Of a stretch of DNA of 35,982 bases, positions 31,901-35,982 are shown in pieces. A model generated the notes under the pieces. It was not told the origin of the DNA, did no database searches, and was given only the letters and a program-made list of their open reading frames with translations. Each line of letters begins with the position of its first letter. The first letter of the stretch is position 1. The position numbers and the translations under genes are program-made. Location: assembly GCA_902705865.1 (NCBI GenBank), contig CACSIO010000015.1, positions 1 through 35,982 on the forward strand, read 5' to 3'. This DNA comes from BD1-7 clade bacterium. Its GTDB lineage: Bacteria; Pseudomonadota; Gammaproteobacteria; Pseudomonadales; DT-91.

Positions 31901-34900
31901 GTCACTGGAGTGTTGTCGGTGCAGGTGATGTGGAATACCGTGGCACCGCAATGGATGCGGAGGCAACGCAGACGTTTACCGATATCAGCGGGCTGACGAT
32001 CGACCGTGCCGATACGGATAACGATGCCGTCGATACGATCAACTTTACGACCGATACGGCCAGTCTCAAACAACTAACCGGTGATTCTACCGACGTACTA
32101 ACGTTTGGCGCCAGCACCGATGCGGTGAACGTAGACATTGATAGCCTCGATACGAAGGCGGTCACAGAGGTGCTCAGTGACGATACGGTGATAGAGCAGC
32201 TCGTTGGTATTACGCGTCTCAGCGGTAAAGGCGATGCTGATACGGTATCGGGCGATGGTCATACCTGGACGGTCTCCGACGCCAATACTGTCAGCGTCGG
32301 TACGCTGATATTTACGGATTTTGGCACGATTGATAGCACCCATACCGATAACAGCGCCGTCGATACGATCAACTTTACGACCGATACGGCCAGTCTCAAA
32401 AAAGTGACCGGGGATACGACCGACGTACTAACGTTTGGCGCCAGCACCGATGCGGTGAACGTAGACATTGATAGCCTGAATACGAAAGCGGTCACAGAGG
32501 TGCTCAGTGACGATACGGTGATAGAGCAGCTCGTTGGTATTACGCGTCTCAGCGGTAAAGGCGATGCTGATACGGTATCGGGCGATGGTCATACCTGGAC
32601 GGTCTCCGACGCCAATACCTTCAGTGTCGACACCGATAGTGAACTGTCATTCTCGGGTTTTGGTACGATCAATACGGCTGGAGATCTAGCGGATACAGTA
32701 AAAATCCAGTTTAACGATACTGACCCGAATAATATCGTGCAGGGGGCGTTAAATAATTTGGTAGGTGGTGCCAATGATACGCTGGACTACAGCGACTATA
32801 AGGCCAACGTCGCAATTGGCCTCGGCAATACGCTCACGGCAACCGGTATTAATACCCTCACCGGCATAGGCCACTATGTGGGCAATGCCGACGGAATGGA
32901 TACCTACACAACCACGGTCACTGCAAATGAACAGGCGGGTCTCTGGAGTGTTGTCGGTGCTGGCGACGTGGAATACCGCGGCCTGGCAACGGATATCGAG
33001 GCGACGCAGATATTTACCGATATCAGTGGCCTCATCATAGATAAAGCGGGTACAACTAAGACGGATACCGTCGAGGTAGTGCGAGATACGAGTGCCGTTG
33101 ATGAATCGCAACACAAAATTGGCAGTCTACACACACTGATAGGCGATAGCGATGATACTCTAAACTACGAAAAATACAGCGGCCCGGTCACGGTTGACGT
33201 AGAGCGACTAAATACAGATAACGATGGTCAGGATGGAACGGACACAAGTGGAATAACCGAGCTAAGTGGCATTGTTAAATTTGAGACCAATAACAATCTC
33301 AGCAAAGTCAAAGGCGCTGCGGTTGCTGAAACATGGACGCTAATTGATGTAAACACCTTCACGCAGGGAGCATATGAATTTGCCGGCTTTGGCGTTTTAG
33401 ACACTACGGCGACAGCCGACGCCATGGACGGAGACACTATTAAGGTAGTCAGTGACAACTCAATCAATTCAACCATTTGGTTAGAGTCATTGATATCAAA
33501 GAACACCGATGTGTTGGATTATACCCAATACGGTACCGAATCTGCTGCGGATGTTACGGTCAATTTGTTAGACGGCGAAGCATCTACCGCTATCAAAACG
33601 CTGGAAGGCATTCAGCGTATTAAGGTTCAATCTGATAACGCAGCAGATAAACACACGTTGGTCGCAGATAGATCCGCCTCGGGAACGTTGAACTGGGAGG
33701 TTAATGAATCGGGCGTTACACGTTCAGAAATAGAGGATGCATCTTATTTATTAGCCGAAGGTTTCCATCTACTGAACCTTACCAGCAACAACACGGAAGA
33801 TTCGGTTAACATTTCGTCTGATTCCTCAACAATCAATGCAATTCAGGGAGGAGATAGAGATGCACTGGTTATTTCGCAAGGCGACCTCACCGTTGATGAT
33901 ATGGGCAACCTTGATCTATCGAGTAATTCATCGAGGATAGCTGTAACCGGAATTACCACCTACTCCGGTGGGGGGGAGGCAAACTTAATAGGATCAAGTG
34001 TCGCGGAGCAATGGGATTGGGGTCCTGACCCTAGCGACAACGACGTAACGCGGTTGGTATTAACTGGAACCTATTCTGATGGTACTTCTTCAGCGGAGAA
34101 GTCTTATACGTTCAAAGATTTTGTAAGTTTAAACACAGGTTCCGATGCGGGCGATACCGTTAGTATCAAGACTGATTCAGCGAACTTTAAACTGGAGGGT
34201 AAAGCAGCAGATACCATCACCTATGAAAACTACGCCGGCGATGTTTCCATCGATCTGACGGTAGATTCTGGTTCTACGACGCGAAGCGCAACGGGGCTTG
34301 CCGGGTTTACTGGAGTTACCAAATTTATTGGTAATGGTAGCAAAAGCTCAGTAACAGGGTTGGAAACCAAAGAAACGTGGACGGTTACCGGTGCAAACGT
34401 ATTTAATCAAGGTGATGAATATTATTTTTCGCAATTTGGTTCCTTAAAAACGGATCATGCGCTTTCTGCGACAGAGACGGCATCTAACGCTGATACAATT
34501 AGCGTTCTAGCGGGCGGGAGCCTGTCGTCGTTAATCGCTGGTAGTGAAGATGCTATCGATCTTTCAAGGCATATAGATGTATCTATTTCTCTCACTGAGG
34601 ATGGTTTCACTAGTGCGCCACTATCAGTGGTTACTGGTGGGCGAACGATCTCGGGCAACGGGGACAGCAGCAAGATTATAGGTAAGTCGACCCCCGAGAC
34701 TTGGAATGTTGATGGTATAAATACGCTGACATCGAATGGTATTTCCTACATAAGTTTCGGCAAGTTGGACGTATCGGAAGTCGGTTCTACTGACAATGTC
34801 GTGATGAGCAACGGCGGTGGCCTGACTGAGTTGATCGCCGGTAAAGAGGATACCCTCAACGTCGTGGCGTTGGGTGATTTAGTCATCGACGCAGGCCAGC

Positions 34901-35982
34901 TAGACGTAGCAAATACGCTTGCAACTGACGATATCCAAGGCATTAAAACGGTTAGCGGTACCGGTTTTACTATCCAAGCCAACAACCAGAGCAAGGTCGT
35001 CGCTGGCCGCAATACCAATTCTTGGAATGTAACAGAAGCGAATACCGTTATATCTGGTGTTGGCACGGTTACCGATAGCAATTATGCGTATGTATTCAAA
35101 GGGTTTAACCAGCTTGATACCGAAGCGAACAATAGCAACGATACCATCAACATAGTGAGTACCGCCGTCGCCAACGATTGGCTGGCAGTACTAACGGTTG
35201 GTGATACTGACGTGCTCGATTACAGCAACTATACACCGGACAACGTCATCGTTGATTTACATCAGAACGAAACCACCGGCATCACAGAGGTGCTTGGTTT
35301 GCGTCAGGCTACCGTCACTGCGGATAGCGGAGCGACCCTGATTACGAATGCAACCGCCCAAACTTGGACGGTGTCGGCGAGCGACTTGACCGGATCTTCC
35401 GTAGGGTCCGCCGATATGGTGATGACCGGTTTCGACCACTTACAAACCGATCAGAACAATGTTGCCGATACCATCGTTGTCGCTGATGGTGGCGTATTAG
35501 CCAGCCTGAAAGGCGGTACCGGTGATGCGTTACACGTAGGTGATAGCGCTCTGCAAATTAATACCGATGGCAGCATTGGCGGCAAGCCGAACCAAGGCAT
35601 CGCATCGATAACTGGCATCAACAGTTTTACCGGTAACGGTGCAAATACCAACACCGTGACTGGATCTACCGTGGCTGAAACTTGGACGTTGTCCAATAAC
35701 AGTAACAACAATAATGAGCGCCGCATTGCATTGAATGGCACGTACAACGGCACCGAGAAAAACCTCTCGTTCAACAACTTTGTGGCGCTGGACAGCAGTA
35801 ATAACAATACGGCAACGTCGCTCGCCAATGCGGACATTGTCAATATCGAAGGTGTGTTAACCAACGCCTTTACACAAGTCACAGTGAATGCCGCCGATAA
35901 TGTCAGTATCGCCAAAGCAGATGCAGCCACCCTGATACTGCAAACTAACGGCAATATCATTTCAACGGATCTCGGCGTCAAT
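28918..35982 (+). CDS. Giant filamentous haemagglutinin-type TpsA exoprotein (3' end outside window)
   Basis: An open frame of 2355 codons runs without a stop to the window edge. The protein has an extended signal peptide (cleavage near residue 35, GHA-A), then the TPS secretion/haemagglutination domain (about 37-300: GGVIVDGDGEITVEGSTTQV, VDWATFNLSKEE, NPRGMIFG at 117-124, 'DLGYINLAAGRQAYLSF'). This is followed by a beta-helix with repeated G/N-rich turns to about 560, containing LLLDPDKIEI. From about 600 onward come at least 15 modules of about 116 aa. AAGGG lies 7 bases before ATG 28918; ATG 28912 is too close to it. It is the expected client of the adjacent TpsB. Low Cys and high Asp/Thr content fit a surface adhesin. 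The C-terminus is unseen, so its mode of release or toxicity is unknown. Confidence 0.95.
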   Translation, partial: MEFNKKTLVKYMELAKQRSVVSVMVISLIANPGHAAPTGGVIVDGDGEITVEGSTTQVTQNTELLAVDWATFNLSKEEIVNFLQPDAKAIVLNNILDNSVSHINGQIVANGSVILVNPRGMIFGSDAQINTGALVASSLWIDKDDFMNRDFAFKDIDPSQGVVINSGAIAASAGVTLLGESVRNDGMIQADLGYINLAAGRQAYLSFDETGIIGVRIDEDVINNDLGLDSAVENTGTLQANGGKVVLAAETTSDLFDNAVNNSGMVRATGFNLKRGRVELQSASGDIVHSGVINVSSDVESLDGGSVHIEGETVINSGDIDASSVSALGGDVDVLGDQVAITGDSSVIVSGGTDGGDIRIGGDYQGANASVRNAKRTFVGEGVNLQANAGDNGDGGRVIVWADNETRFGGSIEAKGGDVSGDGGFAEVSAKSLDYRGTADLRATSGEVGTLLLDPDKIEIIESGANSNTISNGADADVPLFRVEFETASPDAPAALTLNASKIVTDLMTANVVLQARQEIKVSHAVNSSANNHSLILQVKDTNDALSGQILINEALKLGLGDLIMEASSILIASDKSVSAVNIEVAANTLDNKGTVTVLNQLDLSKLSALTGTGGYRGNSTFSTLKTLATSADWRVVGVNQIATDISDGSGGTTAIVFNGFESIDSSTMGSGQADIVLQADSELNKVTGKAGDVLRLSGTSLEYVVKTDRLGGEQADADIMTQGANGADVITDLVGPLAIEGDVSDVAEGDGKTWRIRGLNDFDVLNTNLEALVTFSGFGTINTAGDLADTVKIQFNDTDPNNIVQGALNNLVGGANDTLDYSDYKANVAIGLGNTLTATGINTLTGIGHYVGNADGMDTYTTTVTANEQAGLWSVVGAGDVEYRGLATDIEATQTFTDISGLTIDHADTADTVAIKHDSSDSDVANHIDGSLQTLTAGSQDTLSYSGYKANVAIGLGNTLTATGINTLTGIGHYVGNDGTDMHTTTVRANEQAGHWSVVGAGDVEYRGTAMDAEATQTFTDISGLTIDRADTDNDAVDTINFTTDTASLKQLTGDSTDVLTFGASTDAVNVDIDSLDTKAVTEVLSDDTVIEQLVGITRLSGKGDADTVSGDGHTWTVSDANTVSVGTLIFTDFGTIDSTHTDNSAVDTINFTTDTASLKKVTGDTTDVLTFGASTDAVNVDIDSLNTKAVTEVLSDDTVIEQLVGITRLSGKGDADTVSGDGHTWTVSDANTFSVDTDSELSFSGFGTINTAGDLADTVKIQFNDTDPNNIVQGALNNLVGGANDTLDYSDYKANVAIGLGNTLTATGINTLTGIGHYVGNADGMDTYTTTVTANEQAGLWSVVGAGDVEYRGLATDIEATQIFTDISGLIIDKAGTTKTDTVEVVRDTSAVDESQHKIGSLHTLIGDSDDTLNYEKYSGPVTVDVERLNTDNDGQDGTDTSGITELSGIVKFETNNNLSKVKGAAVAETWTLIDVNTFTQGAYEFAGFGVLDTTATADAMDGDTIKVVSDNSINSTIWLESLISKNTDVLDYTQYGTESAADVTVNLLDGEASTAIKTLEGIQRIKVQSDNAADKHTLVADRSASGTLNWEVNESGVTRSEIEDASYLLAEGFHLLNLTSNNTEDSVNISSDSSTINAIQGGDRDALVISQGDLTVDDMGNLDLSSNSSRIAVTGITTYSGGGEANLIGSSVAEQWDWGPDPSDNDVTRLVLTGTYSDGTSSAEKSYTFKDFVSLNTGSDAGDTVSIKTDSANFKLEGKAADTITYENYAGDVSIDLTVDSGSTTRSATGLAGFTGVTKFIGNGSKSSVTGLETKETWTVTGANVFNQGDEYYFSQFGSLKTDHALSATETASNADTISVLAGGSLSSLIAGSEDAIDLSRHIDVSISLTEDGFTSAPLSVVTGGRTISGNGDSSKIIGKSTPETWNVDGINTLTSNGISYISFGKLDVSEVGSTDNVVMSNGGGLTELIAGKEDTLNVVALGDLVIDAGQLDVANTLATDDIQGIKTVSGTGFTIQANNQSKVVAGRNTNSWNVTEANTVISGVGTVTDSNYAYVFKGFNQLDTEANNSNDTINIVSTAVANDWLAVLTVGDTDVLDYSNYTPDNVIVDLHQNETTGITEVLGLRQATVTADSGATLITNATAQTWTVSASDLTGSSVGSADMVMTGFDHLQTDQNNVADTIVVADGGVLASLKGGTGDALHVGDSALQINTDGSIGGKPNQGIASITGINSFTGNGANTNTVTGSTVAETWTLSNNSNNNNERRIALNGTYNGTEKNLSFNNFVALDSSNNNTATSLANADIVNIEGVLTNAFTQVTVNAADNVSIAKADAATLILQTNGNIISTDLGVN
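31249..31632 (+). repeat. Long direct repeat, copy 1 (copy 2 at 32656-33039)
   Basis: About 384 bases recur 1407 bases downstream, nearly identical: only a couple of mismatches in the first 285 bases, mostly silent third-position changes after that. A third, more diverged copy of its second half begins near 31741 (offset 360). Confidence 0.92.
32026..32288 (+). repeat. Direct tandem repeat, copy 1 (copy 2 at 32356-32618)
   Basis: A 263-base segment starting GCCGTCGATACGATC and ending GGTCTCCGACGCCAATAC recurs at an offset of exactly 330 bases (110 codons) with few differences, encoding two adjacent near-identical modules. Confidence 0.92.
32356..32618 (+). repeat. Direct tandem repeat, copy 2 (copy 1 at 32026-32288)
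   Basis: Second copy of the 330-base-offset repeat. The main differences are in the K-x-L/V-T-G-D linker and one L-D-T to L-N-T codon change. Confidence 0.92.
32656..33039 (+). repeat. Long direct repeat, copy 2 (copy 1 at 31249-31632)
   Basis: Second copy of the 1407-base-offset repeat. It directly follows the two 330-base modules, giving the order A, A', B, B', A'' along the gene. Confidence 0.92.

Larger units (their letters stand above)
30817..35982 (+). repeat. Tandem ~116-residue modules in the TpsA protein
   Basis: Fifteen in-frame Trp codons mark equivalent points of a degenerate repeat, at 30817, 31180, 31537, 31906, 32266, 32596, 32944, 33334, 33694, 34012, 34378, 34702, 35023, 35365 and 35683. 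Steps are 318-390 bases, mean about 348. Each module has a D-T-(I/V) start, a L-x-G-x-x-D-x-L-x-Y/F turn, a V-x-V/I-D-L strand, a G-I-x-x-(L/F)-x-G turn and a Trp motif, most often T-W-T-V or W-S-V-V, then F-x-x-F/G-x-(L/I). Confidence 0.9.

Noticed and set aside
31342..33134. Several minus-strand frames of 60-120 codons with near-identical proteins, resembling a small gene family
   Set aside because: They are antisense shadows of the repeated adhesin modules; their similarity comes from the DNA repeats.

Overview
The window looks like chromosomal DNA of a Gram-negative gammaproteobacterium, probably marine or environmental. The reasons are the two-partner secretion genes, BrnQ, PpnN, a DUF3124 protein, a TackOD1 zinc-ribbon protein and a secreted choice-of-anchor I lipoprotein. 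Genus cannot be fixed from sequence alone. I see no rRNA, tRNA, CRISPR array or insertion sequence.

Layout. 1-9.6 kb is a mixed metabolic and hypothetical region: a DsbA/FrnE-like oxidoreductase, a degenerate methyltransferase-like protein, a choice-of-anchor I lipoprotein with a Pho-box-like promoter, BrnQ, a divergent SDR/TetR pair, a second methyltransferase-like protein, a secreted tail-collar-domain protein coupled to a C-terminally anchored secreted protein, and a small unknown gene. 9.6-14 kb holds two tandem paralogues of about 700 aa of no family I recognise. 14.3-17.7 kb has ppnN, a GTTTCTT heptanucleotide repeat, and a small membrane protein overlapping a sodium:solute symporter. 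17.6-22.3 kb is a compact minus-strand operon: DUF3124 protein, TackOD1 plus degenerate GGDEF protein, processive GT2 glycosyltransferase and HlyD-type adaptor. It looks like an Alg8/Alg44-type synthase-dependent exopolysaccharide module with unusual regulation. A decayed acetyl-CoA hydrolase/transferase fragment lies just upstream of it.

22.9-36 kb is the most striking block: one promoter region followed by a transmembrane Ser/Thr kinase with a C-terminal, apparently non-catalytic FGE-sulfatase-type domain, an unusually long TpsB (FhaC/ShlB-like) transporter, and a giant filamentous haemagglutinin-type TpsA exoprotein. The TpsA gene runs off the window after 2355 codons. From residue about 600 it is built of at least 15 modules of about 116 aa, each marked by a Trp motif (often T-W-T-V), with some modules recently duplicated at DNA level. 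I infer that the kinase senses or regulates export of the adhesin. The synteny is seen; the functional link is hypothesis.
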